DNA of 64,000 nt, taken from NCBI RefSeq assembly GCF_900177375.1, contig NZ_FWZU01000002.1, forward strand, positions 620,001 to 684,000. The letters run 5' to 3'. The notes under the pieces were generated by a model. That model worked only from the letters and a program-made list of their open reading frames with translations. It was not told where the DNA came from and did no database searches. Shown here one piece after another: positions 52,101 through 61,334 of the stretch. Made by a program: the position numbers and the translations under genes. Position 1 is the stretch's first letter. Each line of letters begins with the position of its first letter. Source of the stretch: Desulfovibrio gilichinskyi (GTDB lineage Bacteria > Desulfobacterota > Desulfovibrionia > Desulfovibrionales > Desulfovibrionaceae).

Positions 52101-52174
52101 CGCGCTTAGTCTGTGAAAATACTATGCGGCGCGGTTTTGCACCGATTTCTGATGATGATGATTGGGTAGCATAA
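49136..52174 (+). CDS. putA: Bifunctional proline dehydrogenase / pyrroline-5-carboxylate dehydrogenase
   Basis: PutA oxidises proline to glutamate in two steps, with FAD then NAD+. The 1012-residue protein has a PRODH barrel (about 130-430) with FAFVLDLLGEATVS and ISIRLVKGAYWD, then an aldehyde dehydrogenase domain (about 520-1000) with IAPWNFPLAI, FTGSMEVG, EMGGKNA and the catalytic Cys in FQGQKCSACSRV. It lacks the N-terminal ribbon-helix-helix DNA-binding domain of E. coli PutA, so it cannot self-repress; the neighbouring Lrp gene probably takes over. GGAG precedes the ATG. Electrons would go to quinone (menaquinone here). Confidence 0.97.
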   Translation: MSVEISTLDPQVIERGKVFFKSISGEAPSVFNKGWWTGKVMDWAMKNEDFKVQMFRFVDVLPYLNTSDSLSRHIEEYFAADDSNIPDVLKWGASKTGFGGGLVAKVLNRTIRTNIEGMARQFIIGQQAKEAVKGIRKLRKDGFAFVLDLLGEATVSEEEAQAYLDGYMEVLGAIEKEYKKWDALDSSGDLDWGSAPKINVAVKPSAFYSQSKPVDLEGTVQGMIKSIEPVYQKVMGMDGFMCIDMESLKYKEPTVEMFKRLRKKYPEYQHIGIVFQAYLKSVDNDVKGLIEWARAENLPISIRLVKGAYWDSETVIAKQNDWEVPVWTHKPETDAAYERVAKMILENSDICHFACASHNIRTISAVMEMASVMNVPTERYEFQVLYGMAEPVRKGLKNVAKRVRLYCPYGDLIPGMAYLVRRLLENTANESFLKQTFADEADVSILLENPELTLKRELANKPAAKPDTRIRYRGVEGELEPFSNFPPVDFTVKEEREVYPAAMSKIRKDFGKKYALHINGKDVVTDDTLDSYNPADPSEIIGTVCQAGIAEVDQAVSAAKQAYIDWRNVEPRERAQYLLKASKYCKEHIHDLCALQVLEVGKQWDQAQADIGEAIDFMEYYAREMIRLGDPKRMGNSPGEFSQYFYQGKGVAAVIAPWNFPLAISVGMVAAAIVCGCPVVYKPAGISSVVGHGLVDMFKAAGLPDGVFNYTPGRGSVMGDYLVDHPDIAVIAFTGSMEVGLRIQERAAKVHPGQEHCKKVIAEMGGKNAIIIDDDADLDEAVLGVLYASFGFQGQKCSACSRVIVLDSIYDRFVHRLKEAAESVKLGPAEDPSNYMGPVVDKAAQKNVLNYGKIAEEEGKVLVKHEAPAEYLSKGGCYTPLLIVEGITKEHRIAQEEVFGPILAVMRASTFLEAVDIANSTKFALTGAVYSRSPKNLEYASREFRVGNLYLNKPSVGALVERHSFGGFKMSGVGSKSGGPDYLLQFMDPRLVCENTMRRGFAPISDDDDWVA

Positions 52175-52203
52175 ACTGTAATCAGTTAATTTGTTAATAT
52201 ATT

Positions 52204-52238
52204 AAAAAGAGGGGCTGCATACGCAGCCCCTTTTTTTA
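52204..52238 (+). terminator. Terminator after putA
   Basis: AGGGGCTGC (52210-52218) pairs with GCAGCCCCT (52223-52231) around ATAC, followed by a T-run. A-rich flank on the left allows action on the minus strand, after the convergent chemoreceptor gene. Confidence 0.9.
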
Positions 52239-54197
52239 TTTACTGCAATTGTTAAGTTTACCAATTAATGATTTGAGCGATCCGGCAAGTGAGGTTATGT
52301 TTTTAACTGTCTTTATCGATCTATCCACACTTTCTGATGTCTCGGTAGAGATGGTATTGATCTCTATGGTCGCCACATTTATCTGTTCACAGGCTGCGGA
52401 TTGTTCTTCTGTTGCTGTGGCAATAGAATGAACTTGGTCGGCGGACTCAGCTACAAGGTCAACGATGGCTTTAAGAGATTGACCTGCCTCGGTTGCAAGT
52501 TCAGAACATTGTCTGACAGATCCTTCAGTATCATTCATTATTGCCAGACTGGAGGCTGTGCCATCCTGAATGCTTGAAATTGCTTTGCCGACTTCCTGTG
52601 TAGCGGTCATTGTCTTTTCAGCAAGTTTGCGTACTTCATCTGCAACCACTGCAAAACCTCGTCCAGCTTCACCTGCTCTGGCCGCTTCAATCGCAGCGTT
52701 TAAAGCCAGAAGGTTTGTCTGGTCGGCAATATCAGAAATGACGCCCATGATCTGACCGATTGCTTCCGCCTGATGACTGTGTTCAGCTAGAGCATTCTTT
52801 AACGAAGAGGTGTTTCCCTGAACTTCATCTGTGGCACTTACAACCTGTTCAACAATTTTGAATCCTTCGGCCGCTTTTTTGCTTGCTTCCGATGTCCCGC
52901 TTGAAGCATTTGCTGAACTGCCGGCAACTTCTAATATTGTAGCGTTCATCTGCTCTACAGCTGTTGCCGTTTCATGGGTGCGATCTTTCTGGTTGTCGGC
53001 ACCTGTTTTAATTTCACGGCTTTGATTAGAGAGTTCTTCCGTTGCGGTATTCAAATCTACAGTTATGGTCTCAATTTCATTTGAGATTGCAGACATTTTG
53101 TCAATCAGAGAGTTTGCGTATTCTTTTTCCTTTTGCGCTTCCAGCATTGACAGCTCGGCTTTTTCCGCCTGCGCATTCGCTTCAATACTTTTTTGCTGCG
53201 CGTCATTCATGCTCCGTTTCAGCTTAATAATCATTTGAGCAATGGTTACACGGAGCGATTCCAATTCGCCTGAGAGCTCCATCTTTTCGCAAGCGTCATA
53301 ATTGCCTTCGCTGACTTGCAGAGCACATCTTTCAAGAGAATTCAGAGGATCAAGAATAGACTTTATAATAAGAGTTATTGCAATGAGCAGTAAGAGCGTT
53401 GTGGCAACTTCAACACCGACAACAATCGATGAACTCATGTTTTGCTGGTTTTGACGAAAGGCTGTTGCTCCAGTTGAAAGTTTTTTTAGGATCGGTTCCA
53501 TCTGGCGCGCAATTTGTATAAATTCAACGTCATCTTTTTTAATTTTCAGTGAGAGATCAGCATACTCTTCCATGTCACTTTGATAACTGGAGAGGAGCAG
53601 CAAGATTTCCTGTTTTCTTTTTTCAGTAAAACCAGATTGCTTAACATGTTCTATTAAGCCGGTCATAGTTGATTTAAAGTTTTCAATCTGCTGGGTTTCT
53701 CCCCACATCATGAAGTTTTTTTCATAGCGGCGGAGCAGGTTAATCGGCCCTTCAAAAGAATTGTCTTCATCAACTATGTTTTTTTCAACTGAACGAATGG
53801 TGTCCCGCAGTTTTCCCTGCACTCCTTCTGTCGGAATCAGCCCCAACTTGATGTAGTTATCGGCTATGGCTGAGAAGGTAGCCATGTATGCAGCTGCTTG
53901 TTTCATTCCTTCTGCTGAAATCTTTTGTAAATCAGGTTCGTGAATTTTTTTAAGATACTGTATCATGATGTCATAATTTGACTTCATTCTATCAAGATAC
54001 AGGGTATCTTTTCTCATTAGGAAATTTTTTTCCTGCCTGCGTGTCTGCAGCAAAAAAACGTCCGCCTTAACAGCATTGTCCTCAAGGGTAATAGCTTTAG
54101 AGATTAGTTTTTCACCTACGTAATTAACGGTGAAAATTGTTGCTAATCCTATTATTGCGCATAAACCGATGAGCCATAATTTTACTCTAATTGTCAT
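52236..54197 (-). CDS. Methyl-accepting chemotaxis protein with HBM-like sensor
   Basis: The 653-residue chemoreceptor has a first membrane helix (about 6-27), a large periplasmic helical sensor (about 30-255), a second membrane helix (about 262-284), HAMP and the cytoplasmic signalling hairpin with [28 protein letters not shown] in part. The sensor holds two related modules, [10 protein letters not shown] near the start and [11 protein letters not shown] further on, the style of the helical bimodular (HBM) sensor known for binding organic acids. Ligand unknown. I chose the ATG at 54197 with AAGG seven bases upstream; a TTG eight codons earlier is possible. Confidence 0.93.
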   Translation of the reverse strand: MTIRVKLWLIGLCAIIGLATIFTVNYVGEKLISKAITLEDNAVKADVFLLQTRRQEKNFLMRKDTLYLDRMKSNYDIMIQYLKKIHEPDLQKISAEGMKQAAAYMATFSAIADNYIKLGLIPTEGVQGKLRDTIRSVEKNIVDEDNSFEGPINLLRRYEKNFMMWGETQQIENFKSTMTGLIEHVKQSGFTEKRKQEILLLLSSYQSDMEEYADLSLKIKKDDVEFIQIARQMEPILKKLSTGATAFRQNQQNMSSSIVVGVEVATTLLLLIAITLIIKSILDPLNSLERCALQVSEGNYDACEKMELSGELESLRVTIAQMIIKLKRSMNDAQQKSIEANAQAEKAELSMLEAQKEKEYANSLIDKMSAISNEIETITVDLNTATEELSNQSREIKTGADNQKDRTHETATAVEQMNATILEVAGSSANASSGTSEASKKAAEGFKIVEQVVSATDEVQGNTSSLKNALAEHSHQAEAIGQIMGVISDIADQTNLLALNAAIEAARAGEAGRGFAVVADEVRKLAEKTMTATQEVGKAISSIQDGTASSLAIMNDTEGSVRQCSELATEAGQSLKAIVDLVAESADQVHSIATATEEQSAACEQINVATIEINTISTETSESVDRSIKTVKNITSLAGSLKSLIGKLNNCSK

Positions 54198-54237
54198 TAG
54201 CTTGCCTTTTTTGCCATGCAACCTCCGATTCAGATAT

Positions 54238-54480
54238 TCAGAGAGTAAAATACAAGATGTTAAACTTCAATAGTAATAGTATAATAGTAATGTCTGATTT
54301 GATCTTTTTTTTTTGATTATATGTATTCGTTTCTGACTTAAGAAGTAACCATCGGTTAATTTTAGTAAAATTCAAAATTATAATATAATCTCTTGTAACA
54401 CCGTCTTTGTTTGTTATAAGACTGCAAACATATGTTTTCGGATTCATATTTTGAATATTTATTTGCAGCTTTCTTTTCAT
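54238..54480 (-). CDS. Possible small protein of unknown function
   Basis: An 80-residue open frame starts at ATG 54480 with AGGAG six bases upstream, an unusually good ribosome site for so AT-rich a stretch. The product is Lys/Asn/Ile-rich, with a hydrophobic end (about residues 65-80) and no motif I know. It may be a chance frame: composition follows the local AT bias. Apart from it, 54222-54539 holds no clear gene, only the start region of the Mla operon. Confidence 0.3.
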   Translation of the reverse strand: MKRKLQINIQNMNPKTYVCSLITNKDGVTRDYIIILNFTKINRWLLLKSETNTYNQKKKIKSDITIILLLLKFNILYFTL

Positions 54481-54539
54481 CTTTTCTCCTGATAAATATT
54501 TATATTAAAAGTTAGAAAAAATTAAACCATGAAGGATAT

Positions 54540-55655
54540 ATGGCGTCAGGTTTTATTAAACTTGAAAAAACAGGTGGCAGCATTAAGCTTTCAGGAAGGC
54601 TTGATGGTGAGGGGGCCGGTAAAATCTGGGAACAGGCTCGCCTGGCTGTTTCTTCCGGCGTAAGCGTTGTGGACTGTTCTGCCGTAGATTATATGGACGG
54701 CGGAGGAGCTTCTCTGTTTATGATGATGAAGGTTGGCTGCAGGGATAGAAATGCGACTCTGAGTATTAATGGATTAGATCCTGAATTCAGTAAATTTCTC
54801 GAACTTTTTGATGTTGATAAAGCTGCCCCGTCTAAGATTTCAGAATCAGGAAAAACCGGCTTGTACGGCTGGATTAGTTCTGTCGGCGAATCAGCTCAGA
54901 CTGTTACAAAGGATATGAGGGCTCAGGTAGAATTTACCGGTAACTGTGTATTTGCCTTTTTTGATGTGGCTTCAGGTCGCCGTCGTCTCCGCTGGCCGGA
55001 TTTCTGGCTGACGGCTGAAAAGGTCGGTGCTGACGGGTTGCCGATTATTTTATTGATCGGTTTTTTGATGGGGCTGATCATGTCATTTCAGTCAGCTGTC
55101 TCACTTCGGCGTTTCGGCGGTGAAATTTTTGTACCGAACATGCTCGGACTGGTAATGTTCAGAGAGCTTGGGCCTATGGTTACAGCCATTTTGCTCGCAG
55201 GTAGAACCGGTTCTGCCTTTGCTGCGGAAATCGGAACAATGAAAGTGAATGAAGAGCTTGATGCGCTAAACACTATGGGTCTTAATCCGGTAAGTTTTTT
55301 AGTTGTCCCGAGAGTCATTGCCACCGTTTTTGTTACTCCTCTTCTCACCTTGTTTTTTAATTTTATGAGCCTGGTAGGCGGCGCACTGGTGATGATGTCC
55401 ATGGGCTACCCGCTTGCAACCTTTTGCGGTAGAGTTTTTCAAAATGTGCAGTGGATGGATTTCTCCGGTGGAATGATTAAAGCCGTTGTATTCAGTTTTC
55501 TTGTTGCCGGGATAGGATGCCAGCGCGGCCTTGTTACTAAGTCCGGAGCAAGTGCGGTAGGTGATTCTGCAACGAGTGCTGTAGTCAGCGGTATTGTTCT
55601 GATTGCTGTTTTTGACGGAATTTTTGCTGTAGTATTTTTCATGGCGGGTATTTAA
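54540..55655 (+). CDS. mlaE: STAS-fused MlaE-type phospholipid transport permease
   Basis: The 371-residue protein joins an N-terminal STAS domain (about 8-95, with VVDCSAVDYMDGGGASLF) to an MlaE permease (about 145-371; helices with LIGFLMGLIMSFQSA, FRELGPMVTAILLAGRTGSAFAAEIGTMKV in part). In E. coli the STAS protein MlaB is separate; here the two are one chain. The permease with its ATPase moves phospholipids between the membranes to keep outer-membrane asymmetry. AAGGA precedes the ATG. The downstream genes overlap or abut, forming a four-gene operon. Confidence 0.93.
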   Translation: MASGFIKLEKTGGSIKLSGRLDGEGAGKIWEQARLAVSSGVSVVDCSAVDYMDGGGASLFMMMKVGCRDRNATLSINGLDPEFSKFLELFDVDKAAPSKISESGKTGLYGWISSVGESAQTVTKDMRAQVEFTGNCVFAFFDVASGRRRLRWPDFWLTAEKVGADGLPIILLIGFLMGLIMSFQSAVSLRRFGGEIFVPNMLGLVMFRELGPMVTAILLAGRTGSAFAAEIGTMKVNEELDALNTMGLNPVSFLVVPRVIATVFVTPLLTLFFNFMSLVGGALVMMSMGYPLATFCGRVFQNVQWMDFSGGMIKAVVFSFLVAGIGCQRGLVTKSGASAVGDSATSAVVSGIVLIAVFDGIFAVVFFMAGI

Positions 55656-56453
55656 TTGGGCGAGCCAGGAAAAAATATAATAGATGTTCAGAATCTGACC
55701 TGCGCATATGGTGAACTAGTCGTTATAAACGATATTTCATTCGGAGTTAAGCAAGGTGAAATCTTCGTAATTCTCGGTGGCTCCGGTTGCGGTAAAAGCA
55801 CCGTGCTTAAGCATATGATCGGCCTTTACCCTCCTGCGCACGGCAAGATATTTATTGACGGTGATGATATAGGTTCAGCTTTCGGGAAAACGCGGCTTGA
55901 TATTTTACAGCGCATCGGGGTTATGTATCAAATGGGAGCCTTGTTCGGTTCTATGACTTTATTGGAAAATGTGAGACTTCCGCTTGAAGAGTTCACATCT
56001 ATGCCTCTTGAAGCTATGAATTATGTTGCCAGAATGAAGCTGTCACTTGTCGGACTTGAAGGCTCTGTCGATAAAATGCCGTCTGAATTGTCGGGCGGAA
56101 TGCTTAAGCGTGGCGCAATTGCCCGAGCAATGGCACTTGATCCAAAAATTTTATTTCTTGATGAACCGTCAGCAGGTCTTGATCCGATTACTTCTGCTGA
56201 TCTGGACGAATTAATCCGTAGTCTTTCGCGTTCACTCGGAGTCACTTTTGTAATTGTCACCCATGAGCTGCAATCAATTTTTTCAATAGCGGACAGAATA
56301 ATTATGCTTGATAAGAGCACAAAAGGGATTATTGCCGATGGCGATCCCCGTAAGCTGCGTGATGAATCAGATATTCCTTTAGTCCGCCGTTTTTTTCATA
56401 GAGAACTGACTGAAAAGACAAGTAAAGTAACACCAGTCATGGAGACATTATGA
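55656..56453 (+). CDS. mlaF: MlaF-type ABC transporter ATP-binding protein
   Basis: The 265-residue ATPase has Walker A (GGSGCGKST), the signature LSGGMLKRGAIARA, Walker B (ILFLDEPSAGLDP) and the switch His in VTHEL. It drives the MlaE permease. The start is a TTG directly after the mlaE stop (TAA at 55653-55655). Its end overlaps the MCE gene by four bases (ATGA). Confidence 0.94.
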   Translation: MGEPGKNIIDVQNLTCAYGELVVINDISFGVKQGEIFVILGGSGCGKSTVLKHMIGLYPPAHGKIFIDGDDIGSAFGKTRLDILQRIGVMYQMGALFGSMTLLENVRLPLEEFTSMPLEAMNYVARMKLSLVGLEGSVDKMPSELSGGMLKRGAIARAMALDPKILFLDEPSAGLDPITSADLDELIRSLSRSLGVTFVIVTHELQSIFSIADRIIMLDKSTKGIIADGDPRKLRDESDIPLVRRFFHRELTEKTSKVTPVMETL

Positions 56454-57595
56454 GCCGTAAGACAAACCCCTTCCGACTGGGACTTTTTGTAATAATTGGA
56501 TCACTTCTATTAATTGTTGCTCTTGCAATTTTAGGTGCAGGCAAAATATTTGAAAAAACAATTAAAATGGAAACTTATATTAACGAGTCCGTTAACGGAC
56601 TGGAAATCGGGTCTCCCATTAAGTTCAGAGGCGTGAAAGTCGGTACTGTCAGTAAGATCGGTTTTGTTACTGATGAGTATGTTGCCATGAATGAAAGCGA
56701 ATTAAGATATGTTTATGTTGAAGGCGAACTTGACAGTAAAATGTTCAAGGAGATGGAAGGCAAAGGTATGAGGGAAGCTGTTCAGGAGGAAGTTAATCGG
56801 GGGCTGCGGGCCCGTCCTGTTTCGCTTGGTTTGACCGGTCAGCTTTTTCTTGAAATTGATTATGTGAATCCTGACAAAAATCCTCCGCTTGAAATCACCT
56901 GGAAACCTGAATTTATTTATGTTCCTTCAGCCCCGTCCATACTCAGCAGGGTGGAAGGAGCTGTCGCTTCAATCAGCGAAACTCTGGAAGATATCAGCCA
57001 AGCCAAGATTGCCGAAGCTATTGAGGATGTTAGAAATGTTGCGAAAAGTGTAAGTTCCTTTTTAGATAAATCTGATCCCGGGGAGCTTAGCAAAAGGTTT
57101 AGCGGAACCCTGACTCAGGCGGAAAAGTTTATTGCCCGCGTTAATGTTCTGCTTGCAGATCCGAAGATCGATTCGCTGATGCCGGATGTTGCGTCAGCTG
57201 CTCATAATTTAAAATTTGTTATGGAATCTTCTTCCGGTGATATTGTTAGTGCTCTAAAAGATATCCGCAAAGCTTCAGCTAGTGCTAAGAATGTAAGCGG
57301 TGATTTAGAAGGATTCCTGCAAAGTCCTGAAGGAAAGAATACGTTAAAAGATCTGTCAAAAACTCTGAATAATATTGGTCAGGCTTCTGATAAGATTAAG
57401 GACGCTGCTATCAGATTTGAGGGCACACTTTCACGGGTTAACGTGATGGTTGCAGGGCAGCAGGGAAATATTGAATCTATTTTAGATAACGTGAGAAGCC
57501 TTGTTGAAAATTTACGAGAGCTCAGCAATGAAGCCAAAAAGTATCCTTCCGGAGTTCTTTTCGGTGATCCTCCTAAAAAAGCGGTGGTAAAATAA
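56450..57595 (+). CDS. mlaD: MlaD-type MCE-domain lipid transport protein
   Basis: The 381-residue protein has one N-terminal membrane helix (about 8-28), an MCE domain (about 38-145, with GLEIGSPIKFRGVKVGTV) and a long helical C-terminal part (about 160-370). MCE proteins form hexameric rings in the periplasm that guide phospholipids. The C-terminal helical region is longer than in E. coli MlaD and could bridge the periplasm. It overlaps its neighbours by four bases and one base. Confidence 0.93.
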   Translation: MSRKTNPFRLGLFVIIGSLLLIVALAILGAGKIFEKTIKMETYINESVNGLEIGSPIKFRGVKVGTVSKIGFVTDEYVAMNESELRYVYVEGELDSKMFKEMEGKGMREAVQEEVNRGLRARPVSLGLTGQLFLEIDYVNPDKNPPLEITWKPEFIYVPSAPSILSRVEGAVASISETLEDISQAKIAEAIEDVRNVAKSVSSFLDKSDPGELSKRFSGTLTQAEKFIARVNVLLADPKIDSLMPDVASAAHNLKFVMESSSGDIVSALKDIRKASASAKNVSGDLEGFLQSPEGKNTLKDLSKTLNNIGQASDKIKDAAIRFEGTLSRVNVMVAGQQGNIESILDNVRSLVENLRELSNEAKKYPSGVLFGDPPKKAVVK

Positions 57596-58248
57596 TGGAG
57601 CGGATTGTGAAAAACTATATTTCAAAAAAAGTGATAACAGTATGCTTGGCAGCCTGTTGTGTAATGGCTGTATCTGCTGGATGTGTAAAGCTTGAACGTC
57701 CGTCTCTTGATCGCAAATATTATACTTTGTCGGCTGTTCGCAGCGGACAGAATGTTTTTACTAATGGCACATCTAAGAATTTGATTGTTCGGCGTATTAA
57801 AGTCTCATCCCGTTATGAAGATAGGGATTTAGTTTATCGCATATCTGAAAACGGTTATGAATCTGATTATTATAACGCATTTTTTGTGCCGCCTGCTTCC
57901 ATGCTGACGCAGGAACTTAAAGGCTGGATGGCGGATTCCGGAATTTTTGCACATGTTCTGGGGACTGACAGCATGGGGACTGGAGAGTTGCTGCTTGAGG
58001 GGGTTGTAAACTCTATATACGGAGATCTCAGCGGCACTTCACCTAAGGCTGTAATCAACATGCAGTTTTTTATGTTTGATAATTCAAATCCGGATATGCC
58101 GATTATTTATTCGCGAACTTTCAGCAAAGAAATTGTTGCAGATTCTTCCAGTGCATCAGCTATCGTTGTTGCAATGAATAAAGGATTCACGGATATTTTC
58201 AGTGAGCTTGAGAAAGATATTGCGGCTGTCGTAAAAGTTAAAAATTAG
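57595..58248 (+). CDS. ABC-type transport auxiliary lipoprotein (PqiC/MlaB-like operon partner)
   Basis: The 217-residue protein starts with a signal peptide and a lipobox-like VSAGC (Cys about 30), so it is likely lipidated and in the outer or inner membrane leaflet facing the periplasm. The body fits the ABC-type transport auxiliary lipoprotein family seen with MCE systems (KYYTLSAV near the start, IVRRIKVSSRYEDRDLVYR in part). It ends the Mla operon and overlaps mlaD by one base. No MlaC-type periplasmic shuttle gene is present here. Confidence 0.85.
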   Translation: MERIVKNYISKKVITVCLAACCVMAVSAGCVKLERPSLDRKYYTLSAVRSGQNVFTNGTSKNLIVRRIKVSSRYEDRDLVYRISENGYESDYYNAFFVPPASMLTQELKGWMADSGIFAHVLGTDSMGTGELLLEGVVNSIYGDLSGTSPKAVINMQFFMFDNSNPDMPIIYSRTFSKEIVADSSSASAIVVAMNKGFTDIFSELEKDIAAVVKVKN

Positions 58249-58283
58249 ACAGCAAAGGCTACTATAGCAATTAATTATATTTG

Positions 58284-59420
58284 TTAAAAGTGAACTCTGT
58301 TTTTACCTTTTATTTTAGCGCGGTACATATTTTCATCGGCACGTTTTAGCATGTCGTCAAGAGTTTCTTCAGGCTGGTACTGCGCTATGCCTATGCTTAT
58401 GGTCTTTTGCACAGGTTCATCGTCTTGCGGGTGGAATTCTTCTTTAGCCAAAGTTTCGCGAATTTGTTCTGCTATAAGTGCAGCCTCTTTGCTTTCAGTT
58501 TCAGGAAGGAAGATTACAAATTCTTCTCCGCCATATCTGAACCCGCTGTCATGCTCGCGCAAAGATTTTTTGATGATTCTGCCTACACTTTTGAGTACAA
58601 CATCTCCGGCGCAGTGCCCGTAGGTGTCATTGAAATTTTTAAAATTGTCTACATCCATAAGTAAGGTACATAATGGAGTATTTTTGTTGTTGCTTTTGTC
58701 TAGTTCTACACATGCTACTTCTTGTAAATGTCTGCGGTTATAAAGTCCGGTCAACTGGTCGGTAATGCTGAGGCTTTTGAATCTTTCCTCGCTTTCCCTT
58801 AATTTTTCTTCCGCCTTTTTTCTTTCAGATATTTCTTTTTCGAGTTTTAAATTTTTATCGTCCAGCTCTTGTAGCAAAATGGAAAGCTGCGCGGAGTTAT
58901 CCTCCTGCAATTCTTTAACTTCCATAAGTTCATCAATCAGTTCTTCTTTGCGAAGCTCATTTTCTTTTTCTACGGTAATGTCGTTAAAGATACAGATTGA
59001 ATTCTCGCACAAGTTGTTATTTTTGATATTCTTTATAGACATATCAACCCAAATTTTTTCATGGTTTTTATTAACCATTTGGAAGATTAAGGTTGTATTA
59101 TTATCAGAATTTGACAAACAAGTCTTTATTCTGCCGGCTGTATAGGTATCAGCTGACAGAAGGATTTGATGAATAGGCTGATGTAAGATTTCTTTTTGAG
59201 AAAATCCTGTAATACTGTTAAAAGCATTATTAGCGAAAACAATATCACCGTTGTTGTTTAGAACTACAATAGCGGACTGAGCATGCGCAAAAATTTTTCT
59301 GAATTGTACTTGCCCGCATTCAGGACATTTTATTGCAATTTTATGTTCGAGCGCTTCATACTTTTGGCGCAAAGATTTAATATCAGCGGAGTCCGCTGAA
59401 GTATCTAGTTCCTTGTTCAT
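58284..59420 (-). CDS. PAS-GGDEF diguanylate cyclase
   Basis: The 378-residue protein makes cyclic di-GMP. It has a CPECG pair near the N-terminus (about residue 32), a PAS domain (about 40-165), a coiled-coil linker (about 165-215) and a GGDEF domain (about 215-375) whose active site reads GGEEF. The inhibitory I-site RxxD (REHD) lies five residues before it, so product inhibition is likely. I chose the ATG at 59420 with GGGGGT upstream; the frame is open 34 codons further without such a site. No membrane helix is seen. Confidence 0.92.
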   Translation of the reverse strand: MNKELDTSADSADIKSLRQKYEALEHKIAIKCPECGQVQFRKIFAHAQSAIVVLNNNGDIVFANNAFNSITGFSQKEILHQPIHQILLSADTYTAGRIKTCLSNSDNNTTLIFQMVNKNHEKIWVDMSIKNIKNNNLCENSICIFNDITVEKENELRKEELIDELMEVKELQEDNSAQLSILLQELDDKNLKLEKEISERKKAEEKLRESEERFKSLSITDQLTGLYNRRHLQEVACVELDKSNNKNTPLCTLLMDVDNFKNFNDTYGHCAGDVVLKSVGRIIKKSLREHDSGFRYGGEEFVIFLPETESKEAALIAEQIRETLAKEEFHPQDDEPVQKTISIGIAQYQPEETLDDMLKRADENMYRAKIKGKNRVHF

Positions 59421-59652
59421 ATCAACCCCCAGTTCCACCTTTGATTGATTATTCGAAACAGAAAATACACTGATTCTATTACTAATCAAGTTTTTTATGC
59501 AGCACATATTATAATCAGGCAATAATGCAGTTGAAAAACAATAAATCTAATATTGTTGCAAGGAACTTGCTCTTTTATAAATTTTAGACAACTATGTCGT
59601 CGCACTTTGCGAATAAAGCAAAGAAGTAAAATAGTTAAGGGAATACAAAACG

Positions 59653-60255
59653 ATGATTACAATGAAGCTTCTTCTTTCGCCGGTTATATGTGCACTGATC
59701 GGTTGGGTTACAAATTTTCTTGCTGTTAAAATGCTTTTCCATCCGCATAAGGCTATTCACATCGGACCATTTGTTATTCAGGGTATTTTCCCTAAACGAC
59801 AGAAGGAACTTGCTGAGAGCTTAGGAGAAATGATTGAACGGGAACTGATATCTCATACTGATATTAAAAACGTTATTCATGATCCTGCTTTTATTAATAA
59901 GCATAAAGATGTTGTTCTGGAATATCTAGATGTGTTTTTCAGAGAAAAACTGACAACTCTTCATCCGATGGTCGGGATGTTTCTTAACGATGAAACCCTT
60001 AAGACCGTCAGAGGCATGCTTTCCAAAGAACTTGATGAAATGTTGCCCAAGCTTATTGATACAACAGCATCTGAACTTGAATGCTCACTTGATTTCAAAT
60101 GTCTTGTTCAGGATAAGGTGGAATGTTTTTCTATGGAACAACTTGAATCAATCCTTTTCGGCATAATGAAAAAAGAATTCCGATTCATTGAAGTTATCGG
60201 TGGTGTGCTCGGATTTATTATAGGTCTTATTCAGGTCGGAATTTTCCTTTTGTAA
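59653..60255 (+). CDS. DUF445 family membrane protein
   Basis: The 200-residue protein matches the DUF445 family by its N-terminal membrane helix followed by GWVTNFLAVKMLFHPHKAI and GIFPKRQKELAESLGEMIERE in part, and a C-terminal helix (about 178-200). Function is unknown; related Bacillus YheB-type proteins are membrane-associated. AAGGGA lies 11 bases before the ATG. It is followed by a terminator and stands alone. Confidence 0.88.
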   Translation: MITMKLLLSPVICALIGWVTNFLAVKMLFHPHKAIHIGPFVIQGIFPKRQKELAESLGEMIERELISHTDIKNVIHDPAFINKHKDVVLEYLDVFFREKLTTLHPMVGMFLNDETLKTVRGMLSKELDEMLPKLIDTTASELECSLDFKCLVQDKVECFSMEQLESILFGIMKKEFRFIEVIGGVLGFIIGLIQVGIFLL

Positions 60256-60277
60256 ATTTAACTTATAAAAATTTGTT

Positions 60278-60316
60278 AAGCCCATCATTATGACGTACTT
60301 TAATGATGGGTTTTTT
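60278..60316 (+). terminator. Terminator after the DUF445 gene
   Basis: CCCATCATTA (60281-60290) pairs with TAATGATGGG (60301-60310), followed by six T. Confidence 0.85.
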
Positions 60317-60458
60317 ATTGGGGAAGAATATACTGGCTAAATATTCATATAAGTATGCAGCATATGATTTTTACAGCGGAATAAAAACTGTTTACGATTG
60401 TAGTTGTGCACAGTTTTTAAGATTTCGCTGATTTAGTTTTATCAGGGGTGATATTTTT

Positions 60459-61277
60459 ATGGAGTGGGACGACATAATCAGGTTCATTGCTTTTTTGGGA
60501 ACCGGAATAATTCTCGCACTATGGGAGAAAGTTTCGCCACGTCGCACAGGTAAAGTTGATCGAGGCTTAAGATGGAGTAGCAACCTCGGGATGGTGATAG
60601 TATCCGCACTTTTTATAAGGTTGATATTCCCCGTTCTTCCGGTCGCTTTAGCCATTTATATCAGCACAAAAGGGTGGGGATTGATTCCACTGCTTAGGCT
60701 GCCTTTTTGGAGTGAAGTTGTTTTGGGTTTCCTTTTGCTGGACCTTGCAATATATTTTCAACATCGAGCCTTCCATTACTCTCGTCCCTTATGGATGTTG
60801 CATCGAATGCACCATGCCGATACTTTTTATGATTTTACCACCGGAGTACGTTTCCATCCTTTTGAATTTATTTTGTCCATGATCTTTAAACTTGCTGTGG
60901 TTGCTATGCTTGGTATTGTCCCGCTAGCGGTGGTCTTATTTGAAATAGTCTTGAATTGTGTTGCTATGTTTAATCATAGTAATATCAAACTTCCTCTGAA
61001 AGTAGATAAGATCATGCGCCTTTTTATTGTTACGCCGGACATGCACAGAGTCCATCACTCCACGGATCGGCGTGAGATGAACAGCAATTTCGGTTTTAAT
61101 CTGCCGTGGTGGGATAGGCTTTTTACCACGTATAAAGCTCAGCCTGATTTGGGACATGAGAAAATGATCATCGGGCTGAATCTTTTTAGAGATACGAAGT
61201 ATCGCTCATTCCACTTGATGGTTGCGATGCCCTTTCTTAAAGGGCAAGTAGGGCCGGAGGATTCCAAAGAATCCTAA
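60459..61277 (+). CDS. Sterol desaturase / fatty acid hydroxylase superfamily membrane protein
   Basis: The 272-residue protein has four or five membrane helices and the His clusters of the di-iron hydroxylase superfamily: QHRAFH (about 105-110), HRMHHAD (about 119-125), FNHSN and HRVHHS (about 197-202). Such enzymes use O2 to hydroxylate or desaturate lipids, an unusual step for an anaerobe-like genome, though these genes are common there. Substrate unknown. AGGGGT lies nine bases before the ATG. Confidence 0.9.
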   Translation: MEWDDIIRFIAFLGTGIILALWEKVSPRRTGKVDRGLRWSSNLGMVIVSALFIRLIFPVLPVALAIYISTKGWGLIPLLRLPFWSEVVLGFLLLDLAIYFQHRAFHYSRPLWMLHRMHHADTFYDFTTGVRFHPFEFILSMIFKLAVVAMLGIVPLAVVLFEIVLNCVAMFNHSNIKLPLKVDKIMRLFIVTPDMHRVHHSTDRREMNSNFGFNLPWWDRLFTTYKAQPDLGHEKMIIGLNLFRDTKYRSFHLMVAMPFLKGQVGPEDSKES

Positions 61278-61334
61278 TGATAGATCAGATTTTATAAATT
61301 AGAGTATATAATAAAAAGGCTGCAAGCTGAAAAC

